Part shown: positions 28,144 through 36,037 of the stretch, in pieces
Layout: each line of letters begins with the position of its first letter
Position numbering within the stretch: the stretch's first letter is position 1
Origin: Mixta intestinalis
GTDB lineage: Bacteria > Pseudomonadota > Gammaproteobacteria > Enterobacterales > Enterobacteriaceae
Length of the DNA stretch: 64,000 bases
Assembly: GCF_009914055.1 (NCBI RefSeq)
Contig: NZ_CP028271.1
Location: 3,410,001 to 3,474,000 of the forward strand
Direction of reading: 5' to 3'
Made by a program: the position numbers and the translations under genes
Notes under the pieces: model-generated
The model's input: the letters and a program-made list of their open reading frames with translations, nothing else
Told to the model about the DNA's origin: nothing
The model's database searches: none

Positions 28144-28980
28144 ATGAAGAACGAAGAGCATCAGGCTCAGCAAGAGCGTCATCGCGGGTTCGCTCCTGCG
28201 GCATCGCCCGCCGCCGCTACTGCTATCATCACCGACAGCGAGACGATCGAAGGTGGCGAAACCACCATCAACACCCAGGGCGAGAACATGCCGGCCTGGT
28301 TCGCCCGTCCTAAAAACGCTACGGGTCCGCTGCCGGTAGTGCTGGTAGTGCAGGAGATCTTTGGCGTTCACGAACATATCCGCGATATTTGTCGTCGTCT
28401 GGCGGCAGAAGGCTATCTGGCGATAGCGCCGGAACTCTATTTCCGTCAGGGCGATCCCAACGACTACAACGATATCGGGCAGCTGTTTCAGCAGCTGGTG
28501 AGCAAGGTGCCTGATGTGCAAGTGCTGGCGGATCTCGATCACGTTGCCAACTGGGCGTCACGTCACGGCGGCGATATGCGCAATCTGGCAATCACCGGTT
28601 TTTGCTGGGGCGGGCGCATCGTCTGGCTTTATGCGGCACACAATCCGCAGTTGAAAGCGGGCGTCGCCTGGTATGGCCGTCTGACCGGCGAAAAAACGAT
28701 GCAGCAGCCCTCCTACCCAGTGGATATTGCCACGGATTTAACTGCGCCTGTGCTGGGACTGTACGGTGCGAAAGATGAAGGGATTCCATTAGCAAGCGTG
28801 GAAACCATGCGTCAGGCGCTGAAGGATGCCAACGCCACGGCGGAGATTGTGGTTTACCCGGAAGCGGGTCACGCTTTTAACGCCGATTACCGGCCCAGCT
28901 ATCACGAAGCGTCGGCGCAGGATGGCTGGCAACGAATGCTGGTCTGGTTTCATCAGTATGGCGTTAAGCCTGTACGCTGA
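28144..28980 (+). CDS. dlhH: Dienelactone hydrolase family protein
   Basis: An alpha/beta hydrolase of the dienelactone hydrolase family (YsgA/DlhH in E. coli); the physiological substrate is unknown. The 278-residue protein has the cysteine nucleophile elbow GFCWGGR near residue 157, a putative acid residue in YGAKDEG and the histidine in AGHAFNADY. The N-terminus is about 7 residues longer than E. coli. GGAG precedes ATG 28144. It is divergent from udp and convergent with metE. Confidence 0.92.
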   Translation: MKNEEHQAQQERHRGFAPAASPAAATAIITDSETIEGGETTINTQGENMPAWFARPKNATGPLPVVLVVQEIFGVHEHIRDICRRLAAEGYLAIAPELYFRQGDPNDYNDIGQLFQQLVSKVPDVQVLADLDHVANWASRHGGDMRNLAITGFCWGGRIVWLYAAHNPQLKAGVAWYGRLTGEKTMQQPSYPVDIATDLTAPVLGLYGAKDEGIPLASVETMRQALKDANATAEIVVYPEAGHAFNADYRPSYHEASAQDGWQRMLVWFHQYGVKPVR

Positions 28981-28983
28981 GGC

Positions 28984-29008
28984 AAAAAAGGGGGCGGACA
29001 GCGCCCCC
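28984..29008 (-). terminator. metE terminator
   Basis: Minus-strand GGGGGC...GCCCCC type stem (28990-29008) followed by TTTTTT (28984-28989 as As on +). The T-tract is only on the metE side, so it mainly stops metE. Confidence 0.8.
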
Positions 29009-29100
29009 AGAACAACAGACAAACCAGAGGCGCAGGATATTCAGACAGAGAGGCAAAATGTCCCGCGCTTCGGTAAATGACACAGCAGTCACACGGTAAA

Positions 29101-31371
29101 TTAAACCTTTTCTGCCCGCAGCTTACGTGCCGCCTGTACCATATTCGCTAACGCCAGACGGGTTTCGGTCCAGCCACGAGTTTTCAGGCCACAGTCCGGG
29201 TTCACCCACAGCCGCTCTACCGGGATACGCTTCGCCGCCTTACGCAGCAGCGCTTCAATCCATTCGACGTCAGGCACGTTTGGCGAGTGAATGTCATATA
29301 CGCCGGGGCCGATTTCATTGGGGTAGTCAAACTCCTCAAACGACTCCAGCAGTTCCATATCGGAGCGCGACGTTTCGATGGTAATCACATCGGCATCCAG
29401 CGCGGCGATAGAATCCATAATGTCGTTGAATTCGCAGTAACACATATGGGTATGGATCTGCGTATCATCCTGCGCCACCGCCGCGTTCAGGCGGAACGCA
29501 TCCACCGCCCAGTTCAGATAGGCCGCCCAGTCAGACCGACGCAGCGGCAGGCCTTCACGCAACGCCGGTTCATCAATCTGAATGATGCCGATACCCGCTT
29601 TCTCCAGATCCGCCACTTCATCACGCAGCGCCAACGCAATCTGTTTGGCGATGGTTTCGCGTGAAACATCCTCACGCGGGAAAGACCAGCAGAGGATGGT
29701 CACCGGGCCGGTGAGCATTCCTTTAACCGGCTTATCGGTCAGTGACTGCGCATACTTCGCCCACTCCACGGTGATCGGCTCAGGACGGCTGACGTCACCG
29801 ATAATCACCGGCGGCTTCACGCAGCGGGAACCGTAACTCTGTACCCAGCCGTTTTGCGTAAAGACAAAGCCGTCAAGATGCTCACCGAAATATTCCACCA
29901 TGTCGTTACGCTCGGCTTCGCCGTGCACCAGTACATCCAGCCCCAACCGCTCCTGCTCGGCGATCGCCTGTTTAATGTGCTCTGCGATACCGGTACGATA
30001 ATGATGGCTGTCCAGCCGCCCCTGCCTGAAATCGAGGCGCAGGCCGCGAATCTCTGTGGTCTGCGGAAAAGAGCCAATAGTAGTAGTCGGCCAGTCCGGC
30101 AGATTAAAGCGTTGACGTTGCGCTCTGACACGCTCGGCATAGCTGCTCTGACGCTCGCTGTCCTTCGCGTTGATCGCCGCCAGACGCTGAGCCACCACGT
30201 CATTGTGTACGCGCGAAGAACTGCGGCGGGCGCGAATCGGCGCACTCCAGGCCTCCAGCAAGGCGGCATCGTTGTTATTTAACGCCTTGCTCAGCAGCGC
30301 CAGTTCGCCGCACTTCTGTAGGGCAAAGGAGAACCAGCTTTTTACCTCATCATCCAGACGGGTTTCCGCACTGAGATCGATCGGGCTGTGCAGCAGCGAG
30401 CAGGAGGAGCCGATCCAGAGCTGCTGACGCTGTGCCACCAGCGGATGCAGGCGTTCAAACCAGCTGCTCAGATCGGCACGCCATACGTTGCGCCCGTTAA
30501 TTACGCCGAGCGAAAGCAGCCAGGAATCCGGCAGCTGCGCATTCAGGCTGGCGATATCATCTTTACCGTGCACCAGATCGACGTGCAGCCCCTGCACCGG
30601 CAGTTCACGAATGGTGTCGATATTCTGGCCGATGCTGTCAAAATAGGTGGTCAACAGCAGCTTGCTGTAGCCCTGCAATGCCTGGTAAGCAGATTTAAAC
30701 GCGGCCAGCCACGGCTGCGGCAGCTCCAGCACCAGCGCCGGTTCATCAATCTGTACCCACTCAATATCGCGCTTCGCCAGCTCCGCCAGCACCTGTTGGT
30801 ATACCGGCAGGATCGCATCCAGCAGGCTAAGACGATCGAACGGCTCGCCTTTTACTTTGCCGAGCCACAGCCAGGTCACTGGCCCCAGCAGCACCGGCTT
30901 CACCTTATGGCCTAACGCCAGTGCTTCATCTACTTCATCCAGCAGCTGCCTCCATGCCAGGCGGAACTGCTGCCCTTTAGTAAATTCCGGCACCATGTAG
31001 TGATAGTTGGTGTTAAACCACTTGGTCATTTCCGCCGCCGCTGCGGGTTCACCGCTGGGCGCACGTCCACGCCCAATGCGGAACAGCGTATCGAGATCGA
31101 CCGAACCGTCGTGATTTTGATGACGCGCCGGAACGTTACCAAGCAGCAGGCTGGTGGTTAAAACATGATCGTACCAGGCAAAATCGCCTACCGGCACAAT
31201 ATCCACGCCCGCCTCTTTCTGCTGCTGCCAATGACGAGCACGCAGTTCGCGCCCCACCGCCAGCAGCTCCTGCTGATTAATAGTGCCTGCCCAGTAGCTT
31301 TCCTGCGCTTTTTTCAGTTCGCGGCGCAGACCGACGCGGGGGAAGCCGAGCGTATGGTTCAGTATGGTCAT
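29101..31371 (-). CDS. metE: Cobalamin-independent methionine synthase
   Basis: MetE transfers the methyl group of 5-methyltetrahydropteroyl-tri-glutamate to homocysteine without B12. The 756-residue protein (753 in E. coli) has two TIM-like halves. The zinc site is in the C-terminal half: HTHMCYCEF gives His and Cys, the Glu lies in [15 protein letters not shown], and the second Cys in [19 protein letters not shown] precedes ATG 31371. It is divergent from its activator metR, with MetJ boxes between. Presence of metE indicates growth without B12. Confidence 0.97.
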   Translation of the reverse strand: MTILNHTLGFPRVGLRRELKKAQESYWAGTINQQELLAVGRELRARHWQQQKEAGVDIVPVGDFAWYDHVLTTSLLLGNVPARHQNHDGSVDLDTLFRIGRGRAPSGEPAAAAEMTKWFNTNYHYMVPEFTKGQQFRLAWRQLLDEVDEALALGHKVKPVLLGPVTWLWLGKVKGEPFDRLSLLDAILPVYQQVLAELAKRDIEWVQIDEPALVLELPQPWLAAFKSAYQALQGYSKLLLTTYFDSIGQNIDTIRELPVQGLHVDLVHGKDDIASLNAQLPDSWLLSLGVINGRNVWRADLSSWFERLHPLVAQRQQLWIGSSCSLLHSPIDLSAETRLDDEVKSWFSFALQKCGELALLSKALNNNDAALLEAWSAPIRARRSSSRVHNDVVAQRLAAINAKDSERQSSYAERVRAQRQRFNLPDWPTTTIGSFPQTTEIRGLRLDFRQGRLDSHHYRTGIAEHIKQAIAEQERLGLDVLVHGEAERNDMVEYFGEHLDGFVFTQNGWVQSYGSRCVKPPVIIGDVSRPEPITVEWAKYAQSLTDKPVKGMLTGPVTILCWSFPREDVSRETIAKQIALALRDEVADLEKAGIGIIQIDEPALREGLPLRRSDWAAYLNWAVDAFRLNAAVAQDDTQIHTHMCYCEFNDIMDSIAALDADVITIETSRSDMELLESFEEFDYPNEIGPGVYDIHSPNVPDVEWIEALLRKAAKRIPVERLWVNPDCGLKTRGWTETRLALANMVQAARKLRAEKV

Positions 31372-31493
31372 GCTGTCTCTCCATCAAATCCTGTTAATTT
31401 GGCGATACCGGCATCGTCAGTTTACGTACGGTCAGCATTGCGCTACCGGGCGCAGTTCTTCGATATTGAACGCTGCCCAAACGTAAAATGACG

Positions 31494-31525
31494 AAACGTA
31501 AAGATGTTTAGCCGTCCAGATGTTT
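31494..31525. promoter_or_regulatory. Tandem MetJ (met box) operators between metE and metR
   Basis: Four contiguous 8-bp units read AAACGTAA, AGATGTTT, AGCCGTCC and AGATGTTT. Each matches the met box AGACGTCT at 5 or 6 of 8 positions, in phase. MetJ-SAM binds such tandem arrays to repress both genes. A TATAAT for metR follows at 31533-31538. I did not identify the MetR site itself. Confidence 0.7.
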
Positions 31526-31597
31526 ACACCGCTATAATCTGCAGGTAGTGTATATTCCTCAAGCGCAAATTGTTCATTGTCGATGTGAAGGACTCTC

Positions 31598-32521
31598 ATG
31601 ATCGAAATCAGGCACCTGCGAACGTTACAGGCTCTCAGGCATACCGGCTCGCTGGCGGCGGCGGCGGCACAGCTTCATCAGACACAGTCAGCGTTATCTC
31701 ATCAGTTCAGCGATCTGGAACAGCGTCTCGGTTTTCGTCTGTTCGTGCGTAAAAGTCAGCCGCTACGCTTTACGCCGCAGGGTGAGATTTTGCTACAGCT
31801 GGCGGAACAGGTACTGCCGCAGATTCAGCAGGCGCTACAGGCATGCCATGAACCGCATCAGACGACGCTGCGTATCGCTATTGAGTGCCACAGCTGCATC
31901 CAGTGGCTGACGCCCGCGCTGAACAGCTTCCGCCAGAGCTGGCCGCAGGTGGTGGTGGATTTCAAATCGGGTGTAACCTTCGACCCGCAGCCAGCGCTAC
32001 AGCAGGGCGAGCTGGATATCGTTCTGACCTCCGACATTCTGCCGCGCAGCGGGCTGCACTATTCACCGATGTTCGATTTTGAAGTCCGTCTGGTGCTGGC
32101 ACCGGATCATCCTCTGGCGCAGGTGAAGACCATCATGCCGGAGGATCTCGCTCAGGAAGTGTTAATGATCTATCCGGTGCAGCGGCAGCGGCTGGATATC
32201 TGGCGGCACTTTTTACAACCGGCAGGCGTCAGCCCCGCATTGAAAAGCGTAGATAATACGCTGCTGCTGATACAGATGGTGGCGGCGCACATGGGTATTG
32301 CCGCGCTGCCGCACTGGGTAGTGGAAAGTTTCGAGCGTCAGGGATTGATTGTCACTAAAACACTGGGTGATGGCCTGTGGAGCCGCCTGTATGCAGCGGT
32401 ACGTGAAGGTGAACAGCGGCAGCCGGTCACCGATGCCTTTATTCGTTCAGCACGCCAGCATGCCTGTAATCACCTTCCTTTTGTACGTGATGCCTCACGC
32501 CACGCGCTATCGGTAAGCTAA
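31598..32521 (+). CDS. metR: LysR-type regulator MetR
   Basis: MetR activates metE, metH, metA and related genes with homocysteine as co-effector. The 307-residue protein has an N-terminal LysR winged helix ([23 protein letters not shown]...[12 protein letters not shown] type; here [20 protein letters not shown]) and a periplasmic-binding-like effector domain. It ends about 10 residues shorter than E. coli MetR. Downstream is a 12-bp stem without a clean T-tract, then the small-peptide insert. Divergent placement from metE is the conserved arrangement. Confidence 0.95.
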   Translation: MIEIRHLRTLQALRHTGSLAAAAAQLHQTQSALSHQFSDLEQRLGFRLFVRKSQPLRFTPQGEILLQLAEQVLPQIQQALQACHEPHQTTLRIAIECHSCIQWLTPALNSFRQSWPQVVVDFKSGVTFDPQPALQQGELDIVLTSDILPRSGLHYSPMFDFEVRLVLAPDHPLAQVKTIMPEDLAQEVLMIYPVQRQRLDIWRHFLQPAGVSPALKSVDNTLLLIQMVAAHMGIAALPHWVVESFERQGLIVTKTLGDGLWSRLYAAVREGEQRQPVTDAFIRSARQHACNHLPFVRDASRHALSVS

Positions 32522-32526
32522 ATTTT

Positions 32527-32558
32527 CTTTCCCGATGAAAGCGGAATCATCGGGAAAG
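32527..32558 (+). terminator. Stem-loop after metR
   Basis: CTTTCCCGATGA (32527-32538) pairs perfectly with TCATCGGGAAAG (32547-32558). Following bases are TTAAGACATTCTTTT, a poor T-tract, so it may be a weak terminator or an mRNA 3' stabiliser. Confidence 0.55.
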
Positions 32559-32637
32559 TTAAGACATTCTTTTAATTATTCGTAAATTATCTAACTAACG
32601 CTTCAATAAAATTAATTAAACCCTAACCCTTTATTAA

Positions 32638-32665
32638 TTGACCCTTATATTTTGTAACGCATAAT
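32638..32665 (+). promoter_or_regulatory. Promoter of first double-glycine peptide gene
   Basis: TTGACC (32638-32643), 16-bp spacer, CATAAT (32660-32665). The same arrangement recurs upstream of the second gene (33025-33052). Predicted start of transcription is about 32672, immediately at a hairpin. Confidence 0.7.
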
Positions 32666-32672
32666 CTCTTAT

Positions 32673-32689
32673 GGAGAAAAGATTTCTCC
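32673..32689 (+). other. 5'-terminal mRNA hairpin, first copy
   Basis: GGAGAAA-aga-TTTCTCC, a 7-bp perfect stem placed at the predicted 5' end of the transcript. The second gene has an equivalent stem with one G-U pair. Such 5' stems are known to protect mRNAs from 5'-dependent RNase E decay; that role here is inferred. Confidence 0.6.
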
Positions 32690-32721
32690 GTTATATAAAT
32701 ACTGATTATGGAGAATTATTA

Positions 32722-32970
32722 ATGAAAGAATTATCTATTGCTGAAATCAGCGAAGTTAGCGGCGCGGGAAAAATTGAGAACACCTTATCAAAGGTGTTTG
32801 GTAAACTTTTTGGTGATTTCAATAAGTCAATGGCTGATAAGATTGGTCTGGAATGTAGCTACGATGAAGCTTTAGAACAGGGTAAACAAATTGGCAGTCA
32901 CCTGGGTCAGGCTGTGGAATACTGGATTAATGATACTTTAGAAAGCCTTCGCAACCGCCTTCTTAGCTAA
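32722..32970 (+). CDS. Small protein with bacteriocin-type double-glycine leader, copy 1
   Basis: An 82-residue protein of unknown function. Residues 1-15, MKELSIAEISEVSGA, fit the double-glycine leader of class II microcins and bacteriocins (colicin V: MRTLTLNELDSVSGG, from memory). Cleavage would fall after Gly14-Ala15, leaving 67 residues with near-neutral charge (8 basic, 10 acidic), one Cys (45) and a GxxxGxxxG at 54-62. GGAG lies 8 bp upstream of ATG 32722; a farther ATG at 32671 is at the predicted transcript 5' end and is rejected. The next gene is a 38%-identical, gap-free paralogue. No immunity protein, peptidase-ABC exporter or accessory gene is adjacent. A secreted antibacterial or signalling peptide is plausible, not shown. 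Confidence 0.8.
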   Translation: MKELSIAEISEVSGAGKIENTLSKVFGKLFGDFNKSMADKIGLECSYDEALEQGKQIGSHLGQAVEYWINDTLESLRNRLLS

Positions 32971-33024
32971 TCAACAGTATTAATCAGTGCTTATATCATT
33001 AACTATTCCATGATGCTTAGTTAA

Positions 33025-33052
33025 TTGATCCTTTAATGCTAAAAAGCATAAT
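33025..33052 (+). promoter_or_regulatory. Promoter of second double-glycine peptide gene
   Basis: TTGATC (33025-33030), 16-bp spacer, CATAAT (33047-33052). The 55-bp blocks 32635-32689 and 33022-33076 align without gaps at 39 of 55 positions, so the promoter was duplicated with the gene. Confidence 0.7.
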
Positions 33053-33059
33053 TGCCTGC

Positions 33060-33076
33060 GGGGAAAAAAATTCTCC
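33060..33076 (+). other. 5'-terminal mRNA hairpin, second copy
   Basis: GGGGAA pairs with TTCTCC around AAAAA, with one G-U pair replacing an A-U of copy 1. The stem survives although the sequence changed, which favours a structural role. It sits at the predicted transcript start (about 33059). Confidence 0.6.
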
Positions 33077-33109
33077 ACAAAAAAATATTAACTCTTAGAG
33101 GGATTAGTA

Positions 33110-33358
33110 ATGAAAGAATTATCAGTTATTGAAGTTCAGGAAGTTAGCGGTGCCGGTAAAATCCAGGATGCTTATTCAAACGCTTTCAGTAATTATTTCG
33201 GTGAAATGACCGCTGCTCTGAATAAAGTATTCAATACAGGTTATGATGTTGAAGCGGCAAAAGAAGTAGGTAAAGACTTCGGCAGCCGTATCGGCAAAGC
33301 TTACGAAGATTTCTTTAGTAAAGTTCTTGGCGATCTGCAGAGCCGCCTTGTTAACTAA
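33110..33358 (+). CDS. Small protein with bacteriocin-type double-glycine leader, copy 2
   Basis: An 82-residue paralogue of the previous gene, same length and alignable without gaps (31 of 82 identical; 11 of the first 15). The leader MKELSVIEVQEVSGA ends in the Gly14-Ala15 processing site. The mature part has no Cys, 8 basic and 9 acidic residues, and the shared motif GKDFGSRIGKA (GxxxGxxxG at 54-62) within a likely amphipathic helix. AGAGGGA precedes ATG 33110. It ends at a strong terminator shared with yigM. Lower GC than the neighbours suggests acquisition. Function unknown; could work as a two-peptide partner of copy 1. Confidence 0.8.
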   Translation: MKELSVIEVQEVSGAGKIQDAYSNAFSNYFGEMTAALNKVFNTGYDVEAAKEVGKDFGSRIGKAYEDFFSKVLGDLQSRLVN

Positions 33359-33364
33359 TTAAAG

Positions 33365-33396
33365 AAATACCGGACTTTTCGAAGTCCGGTATTTTT
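33365..33396. terminator. Bidirectional terminator between peptide genes and yigM
   Basis: AAATACCGGACTT (33365-33377) pairs perfectly with AAGTCCGGTATTT (33382-33394) around a TTCG tetraloop, with T- and A-tracts on both flanks. It ends the peptide genes and yigM, whose stop codon it touches. Confidence 0.92.
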
Positions 33397-34241
33397 CAGC
33401 GTATCCAGCGCCGATGAATCCACAATGAGGCGATAATCAGCCCGCCACCGAGAATAAAAGGTAGCCAACGAGGCTGCTCTTGCCAGATTGCCAGGTTAAC
33501 CAACAGGCCAGCAGGTACATGCATGTTGTTCATAATCCCTAAGGTTCCGGCATCAACCTGCGTTGCACCGTAATTCCACATAAAATAACCCAGACCTGAG
33601 GCAACAATGCCCAGCCAGATCAGAATTCCCCACTGCACAGAGGTGGTGGGTAGCTTTTGCGGATTTCCCCATAGAAACCAGGCGATAGTTGCCGCCAGCA
33701 GCGCACCGATATAAAACCAGGAAAAGGCAGTATGCTGCGGCATTGGACGCGTCTCCTGTAGCCTTTTATATCCCACCATACCAATAGCGAAACAGAGGTT
33801 AGCCAGCTGTACCAGCACCAGACCGGTCCAGAAATTTTCGCTCAGGTGGTCATAACGAATGATCGCCGCACCCACTACTGCCAGCAGCGCGCTAAGCGCG
33901 TAGCCAGGACGAATACCTCGTCGGCTCATCAGGTCATAAATCAGCGTGATATACAGCGGCGTCATAACGGTAAAGAGCAGCAGCTCCTGTACGCTGAGGT
34001 AGAGATAGGCTTCAAAAGTAAGCAAATACATGATGCCCAGCTGCATCATGCCTACCAGCATGTAAAGCAACAGCGTGGAAACCCGATAGCCGCGCCAGCG
34101 TAAGAAAGGCAGAAAAACCAGCGCCGCCAGCCCCAGACGTACCAGCACGGAAAAGACACTATCGACCTGCCCCGCCAGATAAACACCAATCAGACTGAAA
34201 GAGAAGGCCCATAAAACGGTTGTGATAATCAGTAATGCCAC
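33396..34241 (-). CDS. yigM: EamA-family transporter YigM, probable biotin importer
   Basis: YigM of E. coli is an inner-membrane EamA/DMT-family carrier reported to import biotin. The protein here is 281 residues from GTG 34241, about ten transmembrane helices, and collinear with YigM through FWTGLVLVQL, QETRPMPQH and GTLGIMNNMHVPAGLLVN. A GTG at 34250 is an alternative start; neither has a clear ribosome site. In E. coli yigM is directly next to metR; here the peptide genes intervene on one side and glpT on the other. Confidence 0.92.
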   Translation of the reverse strand: MALLIITTVLWAFSFSLIGVYLAGQVDSVFSVLVRLGLAALVFLPFLRWRGYRVSTLLLYMLVGMMQLGIMYLLTFEAYLYLSVQELLLFTVMTPLYITLIYDLMSRRGIRPGYALSALLAVVGAAIIRYDHLSENFWTGLVLVQLANLCFAIGMVGYKRLQETRPMPQHTAFSWFYIGALLAATIAWFLWGNPQKLPTTSVQWGILIWLGIVASGLGYFMWNYGATQVDAGTLGIMNNMHVPAGLLVNLAIWQEQPRWLPFILGGGLIIASLWIHRRWIR

Positions 34242-34599
34242 GTAACACACCAGTTCGTTAAACAGAAAGCTATTGTAACGGAACGGGCAATCTGTTCAGC
34301 CAGTATTTAGTTGACATCTGTTTTTATTTTGACCTTTTAGCAAGTGCTTTATCCATGCCAGACAGGAAAATGAGCATAGCGCTCTGTCATCTCTCGCTTC
34401 CGGAAGCGGAAATGCCTGTCTAAAAAAAGCATTTTTGTGAAAAAATAAGGTCACTCTGTCATAAAAATGAAACATTTGCGTTTTTCTTCACAATCCGCCC
34501 GGAGGGCGTTAGTTATCCTTTGCGCTCCACAATAACCTGATGGAACAGCTTTATTCGTAGTATTAAGGACTTATTCATCGCGCTTTTGGAGGACTTTCT
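34242..34599. other. Divergent control region between yigM and glpT
   Basis: A 358-bp AT-rich stretch. It holds a perfect 14-bp palindrome CGCTTCCGGAAGCG at 34395-34408, two CTGTCAT words (34384-34390 and 34456-34462, the latter PHO-box-like) and a weak AAATGC...GCATTT stem near 34410-34433. No gene seen. I found no clear GlpR operator or CRP core. Confidence 0.5.
34456..34474 (+). promoter_or_regulatory. Possible PHO box upstream of glpT
   Basis: CTGTCATAAAA at 34456-34466 matches the PhoB half-site exactly; the following ATGAAACA matches only about half of the second unit. Phosphate control of a glycerol-3-phosphate carrier would make sense, but this is weak evidence. Confidence 0.3.
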
Positions 34600-35940
34600 A
34601 TGCTTAGCATTTTTAAGCCGGCACAACACCGAGCTCGTATCGCAGAAGAGGATATCGATCCGCTCTATCGCCGCCTGCGCTGGCAGATTTTTTTCGGGAT
34701 ATTTTTTGGCTACGCCGCTTACTACCTGGTACGTAAAAATTTTGCGCTCGCTATGCCCTACCTGGTAGAGCAGGGATTTTCACGCGGCGATTTAGGTTTT
34801 GCCCTCTCCGGCATCTCTATTGCCTACGGCTTTTCTAAATTTATTATGGGTTCGGTTTCCGATCGCTCCAATCCACGGGTTTTCCTGCCGGCAGGCCTGA
34901 TCCTGGCCGCGACGGTGATGTTGGTAATGGGCTTTGTGCCCTGGGCTACTTCCAGCATTATGGTGATGTTTACGCTACTGTTTATATGCGGCTGGTTTCA
35001 GGGCATGGGCTGGCCGCCCTGCGGACGCACTATGGTGCACTGGTGGTCGCAAAAAGAGCGCGGCGGCATTGTTTCCGTCTGGAACTGCGCCCACAACGTT
35101 GGCGGCGGCATTCCTCCCCTGCTGTTTCTGCTGGGTATGGCCTGGTTTAATGACTGGAGAGCGGCATTCTATATGCCCGCTTTTGCCGCCATCCTTGTGG
35201 CGCTGTTTGCTTTTGCCTTAATGCGCGACACGCCGCAATCCTGCGGCCTGCCGCCTGTGGAAGAATACAAAGAGGATTATCCGCCTGATTACAGCGAAGC
35301 GAACGAGCAGGAGCTCACCGCGAAGCAGATTTTTATGCACTATATTCTGCCGAACAGGCTGCTATGGTATATCGCGTTGGCCAACGTTTTTGTCTACCTG
35401 CTGCGCTACGGCATTCTGGACTGGTCGCCGACCTATCTGAAAGAGGTGAAACACTTCGCGCTGGATAAATCCTCCTGGGCCTACTTCTTCTATGAATATG
35501 CCGGCATTCCCGGCACGCTACTCTGCGGCTGGATGTCGGATAAGGTATTTCGGGGCAATCGCGGCGCAACCGGCGTTTTCTTTATGGTGCTGGTGACCAT
35601 TGCTACCGTAATTTACTGGCTCAATCCGGTGGGTAATCCCGACATCGATACGGCCTGTATGATTGTTATCGGCTTTCTGATTTACGGCCCGGTAATGCTG
35701 ATAGGGCTGCACGCGCTGGAGCTGGCGCCGAAAAAAGCAGCAGGCACCGCTGCCGGTTTTACCGGGCTGTTTGGGTATCTTGGCGGCTCCGTCGCGGCCA
35801 GCGCCATTGTCGGCTACACCGTCGACTATTTCGGCTGGGACGGCGGTTTTCTGGTGATGATCGGCGGCTGCGTGCTGGCGATTATTTTGCTGTTGTTAAC
35901 CATGCTGAGTGAAAAGCAGCACAAGCAGCAGCTAACATAA
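34600..35940 (+). CDS. glpT: sn-Glycerol-3-phosphate:phosphate antiporter
   Basis: GlpT imports glycerol-3-phosphate in exchange for inorganic phosphate, and also admits fosfomycin. The 446-residue MFS protein (12 helices) is very close to E. coli GlpT. It keeps Arg45 (YLVRKNF), the His of WNCAHNVGG and the second substrate Arg in [16 protein letters not shown] precedes ATG 34600. In E. coli glpT heads glpTQ, divergent from glpABC. Here neither glpQ nor glpABC is adjacent, so this is a relocated or additional copy. Confidence 0.95.
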   Translation: MLSIFKPAQHRARIAEEDIDPLYRRLRWQIFFGIFFGYAAYYLVRKNFALAMPYLVEQGFSRGDLGFALSGISIAYGFSKFIMGSVSDRSNPRVFLPAGLILAATVMLVMGFVPWATSSIMVMFTLLFICGWFQGMGWPPCGRTMVHWWSQKERGGIVSVWNCAHNVGGGIPPLLFLLGMAWFNDWRAAFYMPAFAAILVALFAFALMRDTPQSCGLPPVEEYKEDYPPDYSEANEQELTAKQIFMHYILPNRLLWYIALANVFVYLLRYGILDWSPTYLKEVKHFALDKSSWAYFFYEYAGIPGTLLCGWMSDKVFRGNRGATGVFFMVLVTIATVIYWLNPVGNPDIDTACMIVIGFLIYGPVMLIGLHALELAPKKAAGTAAGFTGLFGYLGGSVAASAIVGYTVDYFGWDGGFLVMIGGCVLAIILLLLTMLSEKQHKQQLT

Positions 35941-35963
35941 TAAACCCAGGCATCCATCATCGC

Positions 35964-36030
35964 GGCTGAAGTTATTCAGCCAACCGATGCTGGAGAAAGC
36001 GGTATGACAGGGAGAGCGCAACCGCTCTCC
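35964..36030. repeat. Two hairpins between glpT and the Ail-like gene
   Basis: GGCTGAA-gtta-TTCAGCC (35964-35981) and GGAGAGCG-caac-CGCTCTCC (36011-36030) are clean stems without T-tracts on either strand. They may stabilise 3' ends of the convergent transcripts or act as Rho-assisted stops. Confidence 0.5.
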
Positions 36031-36037
36031 ACTGCTA

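Noticed and set aside
32671..32970. Longer 99-residue version of the first peptide gene starting at ATG 32671
   Set aside because: That ATG lies at the predicted transcription start inside the hairpin and has no ribosome site; the internal ATG 32722 gives the double-glycine leader and the same length as the paralogue.
34431..34454. TTTGTGA...TCACT upstream of glpT as a CRP site
   Set aside because: The half-sites are 10 bp apart instead of 6, which CRP does not tolerate.
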